Shown here: piece after piece, positions 1 through 7,800 of the stretch
Layout of the letters: each line of letters opens with the position of its first letter
Position numbering within the stretch: the first letter of the stretch is position 1
DNA from: JBHIET01 sp046760785
GTDB taxonomy: Bacteria; Chloroflexota; Anaerolineae; B4-G1
Assembly (NCBI GenBank): GCA_046760785.1
Contig: JBHIET010000029.1
Coordinates: 1-35,742, forward strand
DNA length: 35,742 bases
Direction: 5' to 3'
Notes under the pieces: generated by a model
What the model saw: only the letters and a program-made list of their open reading frames with translations
Database searches by the model: none
What the model was told of the DNA's origin: nothing
Position numbers and translations under genes: made by a program

Positions 1-686
1 GCGGCGGGGGCCGCTTCCTCCGGCGCAGGCTCGGCTGCCGGTGGCGCGGCTTCCTTCAGCCACTCGGGGACCTCGGCCGGAGCGAGTGGCGGCATCGTGG
101 GCGCTTCTTCTACTACAGGGAGTTCGGCGGTCGGTCGCTCCTCGGCCGGCGTTGGTTTGGTCTCCGCGCCGATCGGGCCCAGGTCACGCAGCCAATCAGG
201 TATCTCGACCGGCTCGACAGGTTCGCCCATCATCTCAGGCTCCTCAGCTTCCTCCACCGCCGAAGCCCGAAGCTGCGCCAGCCAATCTTCCGTTTCCCCC
301 TCCTCCGGCCCGACAGGTTCGGCCATCATCTCGGGTTCCTCGGCCTCCTCCACCGCCGGACCCCGAAGCTGTGTCAACCAATCCTCCGTTGCGATCACAT
401 CCTCAGCTCGCTGTTCCTCCTTCTCTTCCAGTGGCTCTTCCAGTGGAATAGTGGGGAGAGAAATACCTTTGATCGTAGTCGGTTCCTGTTCCTCTTTCTC
501 CTGGGACGGGGCGGTCATCGGGACCAGGCGGGCGTTACATTTGTCACAATAGACGTTGCCGACGGGGTTCATAGCACCGCACATCGGGCATCGCAACGCC
601 GTGCGCATCGGCAACGGTTCGCCGCATTCGTTGCAGAAGCGACTGCCCCTTCGATTGGCTGTACCGCACTTTGGACAACGTAACAT
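1..686 (-). CDS. Double zinc-ribbon protein with acidic DWL repeats (partial, runs off left edge)
   Basis: Translation from the ATG at 686 gives two consecutive zinc ribbons, with cysteine pairs at C4/C7, C18/C21 and C33/C36, C47/C50. A long Glu/Pro-rich tail follows, without other recognisable domains, and it carries repeated short motifs (EDWLTQLR, EDWLAQLR, PDWLRDL, PEWLKE). Two of these motifs lie in a near-perfect tandem repeat of about 30 residues containing AVEEAEEPEMM. The tail is still open at base 1, so the C-terminus is missing. Cytoplasmic zinc-ribbon proteins of this layout are common in Chloroflexota but have no known function; the tail looks disordered and suited to protein contacts. 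The gene is 11 nt downstream of the membrane-protein gene ending at 698 and is probably the last gene seen of that operon. The frame is certain; the role is unknown. Confidence 0.8.
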   Translation of the reverse strand, partial: MLRCPKCGTANRRGSRFCNECGEPLPMRTALRCPMCGAMNPVGNVYCDKCNARLVPMTAPSQEKEEQEPTTIKGISLPTIPLEEPLEEKEEQRAEDVIATEDWLTQLRGPAVEEAEEPEMMAEPVGPEEGETEDWLAQLRASAVEEAEEPEMMGEPVEPVEIPDWLRDLGPIGAETKPTPAEERPTAELPVVEEAPTMPPLAPAEVPEWLKEAAPPAAEPAPEEAAPA

Positions 687-697
687 AATCCTACCGC

Positions 698-1360
698 TCA
701 GAACTCACTATGAGGCCGGTCGCTGCCCACGAGGACTCGTAAGGCAGTAATCACCGTGCCCAAAACGACTCCCAACAGCAGGCCGCGCATGCCTGCCATC
801 CCAAGCACGCTGACGATCTCATGCCGGATATAGGCGAGGGGCAACCGCTCTGTGCCTGTGAGGGGTGTGTTGGTCAACAGTACCACACCCACAACCAACA
901 TGAAGAACGCCGTTCCCCAACTGCGCCGCGCGCGCAGCATTCGGAATGCTGCCAAGGCCAACGTGAAGGCCACCAGCGCGCCCAGTGATGCTCCTAATGG
1001 ACTGATTACGTAATTGAAGATCCACCGGGTTGCTTCGGCTGCCGGCTCGTATCGGAGCGACAGGATCGGCAGGATCGAAGATACGAGCATGGCGAGCAAC
1101 AGCGCTACGCTGTAAAGCCAGCCCCGTCGCAGGCGGAGCGCCCGCCCGCCGTGGACGCGCGCGATATTGAACATTCCCAGAGCGAAGGCGAAGGCAGCTA
1201 TGATAACCGCCCACTCGATCAGAACGTCACGTAACTCGGTCGGACGACCTCTGTACAGAACCAGCAGGCGATTCGGAAATAGGTATCCGAACAGCACGGC
1301 TAGGCCCGGTAGCGTCACGAAGAGAAGGGTAGGGATCCACCGTTTGATTAGACGACTCAT
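698..1360 (-). CDS. Predicted polytopic membrane protein, unknown function
   Basis: A 220-residue protein with about six or seven hydrophobic segments. The first is near residues 9-27 (LLFVTLPGLAVLFGYL), others lie around 47-65, 82-102, 120-142, 147-165 and 190-212, with basic loops such as ALRLRRG and RMLRARRS between them. No catalytic motif is visible. The ATG at 1360 overlaps the stop of the upstream gene (1357-1359) in a four-base overlap, so the two are translationally coupled. The next gene starts 11 nt after its stop. Its position between a DUF6754-like membrane protein and a zinc-ribbon protein suggests a shared membrane-associated function, but I do not recognise the family. Confidence 0.8.
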   Translation of the reverse strand: MSRLIKRWIPTLLFVTLPGLAVLFGYLFPNRLLVLYRGRPTELRDVLIEWAVIIAAFAFALGMFNIARVHGGRALRLRRGWLYSVALLLAMLVSSILPILSLRYEPAAEATRWIFNYVISPLGASLGALVAFTLALAAFRMLRARRSWGTAFFMLVVGVVLLTNTPLTGTERLPLAYIRHEIVSVLGMAGMRGLLLGVVLGTVITALRVLVGSDRPHSEF

Positions 1361-2133
1361 CTGAGTATTCCCAAACTGCTTAAAAGTGCGAGCGCAGCCG
1401 CGCCGGAGATAAGCAGAACCAGGATTACGCGCAAGATGTCTTGGGCCGCCAGACTGATTAGGTAGCGACGCTGTTTGGTCATTTGGGCGCCAGCAGCATA
1501 CAGTTCCTCCCCTACAGCCAAGCGGTCAGTGGCGGCGTACAGTGCGCCGATGGCGTCGGGAGCGGCGGCGGCCAATTGGGGCAGGTCGCGCCGGGCTCCG
1601 GCATCGGCGATCAGCGAAACCTCGGCTCCGAAGGCGCCCGTCACCACGTTGGCCATCACGCCTTCGGTCGCGACCACGTTAGCGGCCCCGGCTGCATACG
1701 CTATCGATGCAGGCGCAACGAAGCGCACCTGACTGGGTTTGTACAGATCCGCAAGGCCGCGTCGTTCATACGCCCGACGCAGGATGTCTTGAGCCAGGGG
1801 GAGCAACGTAGGGTCGCCCACGGTGATGATAGGTGGGGCATCGTAGGCTACAGCGGCATCAGCCAGCGCCTCCACGACCTGGAGCCCGGCCAACGACGTA
1901 ACTGCATCCTCACCATTAAGCCCGCCGCTGCCAAGCGCGATGTGAATGATGCTTCCGCTCTCGGCAGCGCGTTTCATTTCGTCTCGCAAGTCCTGGAAGG
2001 CGGGCAGTGGACGTATCTCCGGAGGTCTCTCTCTCCGTCTGCGCCATAGCCACTGCACTCCTAGCACCAGGACGCTCAGAGCCAGAGAGAGGATCGTCCA
2101 CTGATATGGTTCAATATTCGGCAGGCTGTCCAT
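1357..2133 (-). CDS. Single-pass-plus-tail membrane protein, DUF6754-like
   Basis: A 258-residue protein with one N-terminal membrane segment (about residues 13-30), then a basic stretch WLWRRRRERP. A soluble alanine-rich domain of about 180 residues follows, with GSGGLNGEDAV, PIITVGDPTLLPLAQD and ATEGVMANVVTGAFGAE. A C-terminal membrane segment (about 232-255, VILVLLISGAAALALL) ends the protein. The layout resembles the uncharacterised DUF6754 proteins of Anaerolineae; that match is from memory and is moderately sure. It begins 6 nt after the stop of the small upstream gene, with GAGGAAGG as ribosome binding site, and overlaps the next gene by 4 nt. The function is unknown. Confidence 0.78.
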   Translation of the reverse strand: MDSLPNIEPYQWTILSLALSVLVLGVQWLWRRRRERPPEIRPLPAFQDLRDEMKRAAESGSIIHIALGSGGLNGEDAVTSLAGLQVVEALADAAVAYDAPPIITVGDPTLLPLAQDILRRAYERRGLADLYKPSQVRFVAPASIAYAAGAANVVATEGVMANVVTGAFGAEVSLIADAGARRDLPQLAAAAPDAIGALYAATDRLAVGEELYAAGAQMTKQRRYLISLAAQDILRVILVLLISGAAALALLSSLGILR

Positions 2134-2139
2134 TTCTAT

Positions 2140-2400
2140 CTAGCCTTCCTCGCCTTCCAGACACACCTTTAACTGTTCTAGCAATTCCGGGTTGTCCAGC
2201 AAAGCCGATATGCGCTCAAGCATCGCGTCGTTCGCGATGCCGGCCACCAGCGGCTGGGCCATGAGAAGTGCCTGGCTGCCCAGGAACCCAAATGCGCGGG
2301 CTACCTCAATGAGTGGAAGTGCTACCGGCGAGAGGCCCAGCGCCTCAAGGCGTCTGGCCCACGTCTCAACCCAGGCTGATTGCTCTGCTTCGCTGCTCAC
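2140..2400 (-). CDS. Small helical protein, first gene of the minus operon
   Basis: I chose the GTG at 2400, giving 86 residues beginning SSEAEQSAWVETWARRLEAL. The reading frame stays open further upstream, but that part would run through the promoter-like repeats and has no conserved look. The protein is soluble, mostly helical and leucine/alanine-rich, with acidic ends (LEGEEG at the C-terminus). No known domain is recognised. It is followed after 6 nt by the DUF6754-like gene, so it is in the same transcription unit. It could be a cytoplasmic partner of the membrane proteins, but nothing in the sequence shows this. The true start is uncertain; a TATACT box lies only about 20 nt upstream of the GTG. 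Confidence 0.6.
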   Translation of the reverse strand: MSSEAEQSAWVETWARRLEALGLSPVALPLIEVARAFGFLGSQALLMAQPLVAGIANDAMLERISALLDNPELLEQLKVCLEGEEG

Positions 2401-2411
2401 GGTAGTGCTCT

Positions 2412-2490
2412 CTATTGCCAGTATACCAAAGATATGGAAGATTCGCCAGTTTCCGTCAGTGATGCCCCTGTACACTATAGCCAGTATAGC
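2412..2490. promoter_or_regulatory. Pair of 16-bp operator-like direct repeats between divergent genes
   Basis: CTATTGCCAGTATACC at 2412-2427 and CTATAGCCAGTATAGC at 2475-2490 match in 14 of 16 positions and start 63 bp apart, about six helical turns. The second copy is itself an inverted repeat (CTATA-gccag-TATAG). On the minus strand the first copy contains TATACT, a possible -10 box for the small gene starting at 2400. The pair sits between divergently transcribed units and looks like a regulator binding site. The regulator is unknown. Confidence 0.45.
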
Positions 2491-2553
2491 ACGATTCCTG
2501 GGGAGTGTAAAGGGAGGGACACAAGCGATTTGAATTTGACGTGGCGCCAGGGC

Positions 2554-2582
2554 TTGCCTCACGTGCTGCCCTCGGCTATAAT
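2554..2582 (+). promoter_or_regulatory. Sigma70-type promoter of the glycosyltransferase operon
   Basis: TTGCCT at 2554-2559, a 17-bp spacer and a perfect TATAAT at 2577-2582. Transcription would begin near 2589, leaving a leader of about 20 nt that still includes the AGAGGAGG ribosome binding site at 2596-2603. Confidence 0.65.
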
Positions 2583-2608
2583 GCGCCCGTTGGTTAGAGG
2601 AGGCCAGG

Positions 2609-3340
2609 ATGAAACTTTCGGTTATTATGCCGGTCTATAACGAGATCGAGACCATCGCCGAGATTCTACGGCGTGTGCGGGCGGTGGGGTTGGCGGTACC
2701 GGCGAATTATGGGCCACAACACGACACAGTCGTCGAATTTGAGCGCGAGATCGTGATCGTGGACGACGGCTCGACCGATGGCACGCGGGAGTGGTTGCGC
2801 ACGCTGGAGGACGACTCGGACGTGATCGTCGCATTCCACGAACGCAACCAGGGCAAAGGCGCGGCGGTGCGCACCGGGCTTCAGCGTGCCAGCGGCGACG
2901 TAATGTTGATCCAGGATGCCGATCTGGAGTACGATCCCCGTGAATACCCGGCGCTTCTGCAGCCCATCGTTGAAGCCCGTTCCCAGGTGGTCTACGGCTC
3001 GCGCTTCCGCGGCGGGCCGACCAAGGCGATGTTCTTCTGGCACATGGTTGGCAACCGCTTCCTCACGCTGGTGACCGACGTTCTATACGATACCATCCTG
3101 AGCGATATGGAGACTTGCTACAAGGTCTTCACGCGGGAGGTCGCGGAACAGCTCGACCTCAGGGCACCCGGCTGGGGCTTCGATCCTGAGATCACGGCGC
3201 AGATTCTCAAGCATGGTTACCGCATCTACGAAGTGCCTATCTCCTACACCGGGCGGGAGTTCGAAGAGGGAAAGAAAATCAGTTGGCGTGATGCCTTTAC
3301 AGTGCTGTGGACGTTGCTCAAGTATCGCTTCATACGGTGA
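2609..3340 (+). CDS. GT2 glycosyltransferase, dolichol/polyprenyl-phosphate sugar synthase type
   Basis: A 243-residue GT-A fold glycosyltransferase of family 2. Visible motifs are the N-terminal LSVIMPVYNE (residues 3-12), IVIVDDGSTDGT with the nucleotide-binding aspartates (about 49-60), GKGAAVRTGLQRASGD (about 83-98) and the metal-binding QDADLEYDP (about 102-110). VYGSRF and SDMETCYKVF follow. There are no membrane segments, so it matches the soluble DPM1-like subgroup, which moves a sugar from a nucleotide donor to a lipid phosphate at the inner membrane face. A 15-residue insertion (VPANYGPQHDTVVEF) separates the first helix from the DDGS strand. The ATG has a strong AGAGGAGG site. The next gene, a GT39 enzyme that would use such a lipid-linked sugar, overlaps by GTGA, which supports a joint job in surface glycosylation. 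Confidence 0.92.
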   Translation: MKLSVIMPVYNEIETIAEILRRVRAVGLAVPANYGPQHDTVVEFEREIVIVDDGSTDGTREWLRTLEDDSDVIVAFHERNQGKGAAVRTGLQRASGDVMLIQDADLEYDPREYPALLQPIVEARSQVVYGSRFRGGPTKAMFFWHMVGNRFLTLVTDVLYDTILSDMETCYKVFTREVAEQLDLRAPGWGFDPEITAQILKHGYRIYEVPISYTGREFEEGKKISWRDAFTVLWTLLKYRFIR

Positions 3341-4821
3341 GGCCCCGCCGCTGGGGCAGAGATCGCTGGGTGCTAGTGACGCTCTTGACGCTGGCATGGG
3401 CATTGCGGCTGCCCCCGATTCTGGACAACCGCTTCCACGCCGACGAGGCGCTTTATGGTTACTGGGGCCTCTTGATCGGGTGTGGGCAGGACCCGTGGCT
3501 GGCGACGGTGCCGGTTTACAAACCGCCGTTGCTGCCCTACCTGATAGCGGGAGCGCGGGCACTCTTTGGCAACTCCGAGTTCGCCGTGCGACTGCCGGGG
3601 CTGGCGGCAGGGTTGCTGACCGTCCCGCTGGCCGCTACATTGGCCCATTCCCTTTATCACAACCGGTGGATAGCAGCGGCGGCAGCGGTGGGGGTGGCGC
3701 TCTCGCCCTTCGCTATCCTCTTCTCCGCCACCGCTTTTACAGACCCGCTGATGGCAACGCTGGGGCTGGGGGCCTGTGTAGCGGCGGCCCGTGGTCGGCC
3801 AGGACAGGCAGGGTTGTTGGCAGGACTGGCCTTTGCAGCGAAACAGACTGGGCTGGTGTGGCTGCCATTGGTGGCTTTGCTTCAAATCTCAAACCCCAAA
3901 CCCCAAACCCCAAAACTATCCAGTTTACTATTGGTCATTGGCTATTGGTCATTGGTCATTGGTCTGGTGTTTGCCTGGGACGCGGCGCGGGTGGCGCTGG
4001 GAGCGGAGAGTTTCTGGCGCATGGGTATCTCTGGATACGGGGGGCTGCGCCTCATCTGGCCGCAGGAGTTGTGGATGCGGCTGCGCGGGTGGGGTAGCCT
4101 GGCGCGTTACCTTTTCGTCTCTCCTGTCGTCAATGGTGCGCTGCTGATGGGTCTACCCACGTTGGTGTGGGGCACCATCACGCACCGCCGTCATACACGC
4201 AAGGGGCTCACAGACCTGTTTCTCGTTTTCTTTTTGCTCATATACTTTCTGCTCCACTGGTTATGGGCCTTTCCCGTCTGGGATCGCTACCTGCTGCCGC
4301 TGGTGCCCGTGTTGGCCGTTCTCCTGGCCCGCGTCCTGGCTCTCTTCGCTTCCTACACACGGCTCGCCAATCGCCATTTACCGTTTGCCATTTGCCTCTT
4401 GTTACTTGCCGTCTCCCTGACCTTTCCTGCCTGGCACGCTGCCCACAGTCGCTACCCCGTCGGCGGTGACCACGGTGCCTACGACGGCATTGTCGAAGTC
4501 GCCGCGTTCCTGCGTGGGTTGCCCGAGGGCACGGTAATCTATCAGCACTGGCTGGGCTGGCACTACGATTATTACCTGTTCGATGCGCCCGTCTACCTGG
4601 CCCACTGGCCGACCCCGGCTTGGCTGGCTCAGGACGTGTGGGCTTTCGGTGCACAAGAACCGCGCTACGTGACGTTCCCATCCTGGGAATCATCCGCGCG
4701 GGTGGAGCGGGCACTGGCTGACGTGGGTTACGGGTTGGAGGCTGTGCTGACCACGACGCGCCGTGACGGCACGCCCTCGCTCACCGTCTACCACATTGTG
4801 AAAATGAGCAATGGGCGATGA
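3337..4821 (+). CDS. GT39-family membrane glycosyltransferase (PMT/ArnT-like)
   Basis: I place the start at the GTG at 3337, which forms a GTGA overlap with the GT2 stop; this gives 494 residues. An earlier in-frame start at 3307 would lie inside the GT2 gene. The protein has many membrane segments and the family's first-loop acidic motif HADEALYGYW, followed by PVYKPPLLPYL. This is typical of GT-C enzymes that move sugars from polyprenyl-phosphate donors to acceptors on the outer face. The extracytoplasmic C-terminal part holds aromatic stretches such as YQHWLGWHYDYYL. Two stretches are odd: a low-GC insert encoding ISNPKPQTPKLSSLLLVIGY (heptamer tracts at 3883-3964) and another at 4368-4395. 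Together with the YfhO-type gene it probably modifies cell-surface polymers or proteins. Confidence 0.87.
   Translation: MRPRRWGRDRWVLVTLLTLAWALRLPPILDNRFHADEALYGYWGLLIGCGQDPWLATVPVYKPPLLPYLIAGARALFGNSEFAVRLPGLAAGLLTVPLAATLAHSLYHNRWIAAAAAVGVALSPFAILFSATAFTDPLMATLGLGACVAAARGRPGQAGLLAGLAFAAKQTGLVWLPLVALLQISNPKPQTPKLSSLLLVIGYWSLVIGLVFAWDAARVALGAESFWRMGISGYGGLRLIWPQELWMRLRGWGSLARYLFVSPVVNGALLMGLPTLVWGTITHRRHTRKGLTDLFLVFFLLIYFLLHWLWAFPVWDRYLLPLVPVLAVLLARVLALFASYTRLANRHLPFAICLLLLAVSLTFPAWHAAHSRYPVGGDHGAYDGIVEVAAFLRGLPEGTVIYQHWLGWHYDYYLFDAPVYLAHWPTPAWLAQDVWAFGAQEPRYVTFPSWESSARVERALADVGYGLEAVLTTTRRDGTPSLTVYHIVKMSNGR
3883..3964. repeat. Two heptanucleotide tandem tracts inside the GT39 gene
   Basis: At 3883-3917 there are five units: CAAATCT, three CAAACCC, CAAAACT. 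At 3930-3964 there are five more: ATTGGTC, ATTGGCT, then three ATTGGTC. The unit length is seven, not a multiple of three, yet the surrounding frame stays open. Base composition is clearly more AT-rich than the flanking gene. Confidence 0.9.
4368..4395. repeat. Degenerate heptanucleotide tract in the GT39 gene
   Basis: Four consecutive units CAATCGC, CATTTAC, CGTTTGC, CATTTGC. They encode part of a hydrophobic segment (NRHLPFAICLLLL). The units belong to the same C-A-A/T-N4 family as the other tracts nearby. Confidence 0.7.
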
Positions 4822-7800
4822 ACAACGATTCTACCAATCTCCGATCTCCAATCTCCAACCTTCTGGATGACTTCATGGCCATCGTACTGCTTTGGTTACT
4901 GGTGATTGCCAGTTTCTGGAGAATCGCGCTGGCAGGGCGGGTGCTGGCGAGCGGAGACGTCTTCACCTATTTCTACCCCTACTGGGCGGAGGCGACGCGG
5001 GCGGTCCGCGCCGGGCGGTTGCCGCTCTGGAATCCGTATCTCTTTATGGGTGCGCCTTTCCTGGCCAACAGCCAGGTGGGGTTTTTCTATCCCCTTAACT
5101 GGCCGCTGTGGCTGCTTCTGCCGGCGCATCAATCTGTTCACCTGACCATTGTGCTGCACCTGTGCCTGGCGGCGCTGAACGGATACCTGTGGGGGCGCAC
5201 CTCGCTGCGGCTGGGACGAGTCGGGGCATGGACGGTTGGAGCAACTTTCGCATTGGGGGGCTACCTGGGCGCTCAGGTGGAGCACGTTAACCAGTTGCAA
5301 GGGCTGGCATGGCTGCCGCTTATGTTGATGCTGTATGATATGATCCTTGTGAAGGTTGAGGATGGGTCTGCAAAGCAGAAGCGTCTTCGGCTGCTGGAGT
5401 GTCTCCAATTACTGGGGTCACCTGCAACCCTCGCAAGCGTTCGTTGCGCGTTCGCCGGTCTCGCGATTGTCGTAGGTCTGGTGCTTCTGGCCGGACACAC
5501 CCAGACGGCCTTCATCTCTCTGGTCGGGCTGGCGGCCTATGGGCTGGGGCTGGCGCTGTGGCGGGGGGTACGCCAGCGTGAGTGGAGGCCGCTGGCGCGG
5601 CGGGCGGCGCTCCTGGCTGCCGTGGCAGGGCTGGGGATGGCGCTGGCGGCGGTACAATTGATCCCCACCTGGGAACTCTCACGCCTCTCCGTGCGTTCCG
5701 AGGGGTTGCCGTTCAACGAGCGCGTCTCCTTCTCCCTCTCGCCGTTTTACCTGGCCCGCGCCCTCCTGCCCGGTTTCGCTGAGCCTGTACCTCCTGAACA
5801 CATCGAACACGTTGCCTACGTCGGCATCGCCGGTCTCGCCCTCGCCGCCATCGCGATATGCAATGCGCAACACGCAACACGCAATCTGCAATCTGCAATC
5901 TTTCTCCTCGCCTTGGGCCTCTTCCTCTCCCTCGGCCTTTACAATCCCCTCTACCTCCTCCTGGCCCGCTACGTCCCCGGCTTTGCCCACTTCCGCGTAC
6001 CGGCCCGCTGGCTGGCACTCTACGCGGCAGGCGTGGCGGCGCTGGCAGGGTGGGGCGCTGATCGGTTGTTCCACCGCCGTGGGCGCGTTGGCTGGCGTGG
6101 CTTATTGTCGTTCGCGGTCGTGCTCGTCGCGCTGGCGACGTGGGCCGTGGTGGGTGTGCGTATCGGAGAGGGGGGGCGCGTCGGCTGGTCGAACGTCGTC
6201 GGCTGGGCGGCGGCGACTGTCCTAGCGCTGGGACTGCTTATGATGACCAGGCGCGCACCGCGATGGGCAGCGGTGGGCTTGCTGGTGCTGTTGATCGTGG
6301 AACTCTTCACGGCGGGCACCTCGCTCCCTCACAGCCGGGCCACAGCGCCTCAGGCGTTCACCAGCCTGCGCCCGGCCATTGCCCATCTGCTTGCCTCCAA
6401 TCCTCCTGCCCCGCTTGCGAGGGAGGGCCAGGGAGGGGGTTCCCGCTTCATCAGCATGTCCGACATCACCTTCGACCCCGGCGACCTGCCTGAGATCGAG
6501 GCTATCTACGGGCCGCAACTCTCGGCCGACGCGCTCTACGACTACATCATCGCCGCCAAGCACAAGGAGGTGCTCAGCCCCGATTTACCGCTGGCCTTCG
6601 GCATCCCCGCTGTGGATGGCTACGACGGCGGCGTGCTGCCCCTGGCGCGCTACGTCGCGCTCCAGCACCTGTTCCTGCCCGAAGGCGAGGTCTCCATAGA
6701 CGGCCGGCTGCGCGAGAACCTGAGCGCCATTCCCGCTGGGCGGTGGTTGAGCCTGTTCAACGTCCGGTACATCATCACCGATAAACTCCGCGATGCCTGG
6801 CTGGACGACGTGTTCTACGACCTCCAATTTGGGGCGCACCTGGAGCGTGGGGAGTCGGCTGCGGTGGCGCACGTGCCCCAATTCGAGGCCACGGCGCTGG
6901 GTGTAGTCTCCTACTTGCGGGGGGCGGCGGCACTGCCGGACGGCGCGGTCGTCGGCGTCGTCGAGGTGGGTTTCGGCGAAGGTATCACGTGCACCTTCGA
7001 GCTACGTGCCGGAGAACACACCGCCGAGGGGCTATATGGCCCAAGCGTGGCCCACGCGCAGGCTCCCGTCGGCGACCACTTGTGGCCGCCTGCCCTGAGT
7101 TCACCGAAGGGCCAAGTCGAAGGGGGGCAACCGGAAGGGAACGACTACGTGACGCGGCTGCGGTGGCCGGACTCCGTCCTGAGCGAAGCCGAAGGGGCCG
7201 CCGCGCCAGCCACCGTCGTCGTGCGGGCGACGCTGCCGGAGGGAGAGCTGGTCGTGCGCGGGGTGAGCCTGATAGACGAGCGCACCGGCGGCTTCCAGGC
7301 GCTGGTGCTTTCTGACCAGGGTCGCTTTCGGCTGGCCCACTCCGGCGACGTCAAGATTTATGAGAACCTGGACGTGTTGGGGCCAGCGTTCCTCGTCCAC
7401 GAGGCATTAGTGGCTGCCGACGACGAGGAGGCACTGGCCCTGATGCGGGATGCGGCGTTCGATCCGGCGGCAAAGGTTGTCTTGAGCGGCGAAACCTGGC
7501 GAAGGTTCCAGCCTTCGCCAGGTTGTGAGTTACTACTCGGGCCGCGCCGGTCGAGCGGTGTCCTGAGCCTGTCGAAGGGTAGGCGCTTTAGGTCGAGTAG
7601 CGAAGCGTACCGAGACCAAGCAGGTTATGCCAAGCCGCTCGCTTGGCTTCGTCGTGAGCTCAGCCGAATGGTTTCGATATGCCGCTCCCTGCGGTCACAG
7701 CTACTCAACCAGCGCTCGCTCAACACCGCATCCGGCCTGAGTAGTATCGGTTGTGATTCGATTCGCGTAACGCACTACGCGCCGGAGCGTGTCGAGATTG

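Noticed and set aside
97..552. A Ser-rich plus-strand open frame at the left edge
   Set aside because: It is the mirror of the Glu/Pro-rich tail of the zinc-ribbon protein, whose cysteine pairs and start site make the minus strand the real gene.
3883..3964. Heptamer tracts considered as a CRISPR array
   Set aside because: Units are only 7 bp and directly adjacent, with no spacers, and no cas genes are near.
7490..7760. A frameshift or pseudogene call for the YfhO-type gene
   Set aside because: The frame is continuous over all 1091 codons, and family-typical sequence is present on both sides of the insertion in the same frame.
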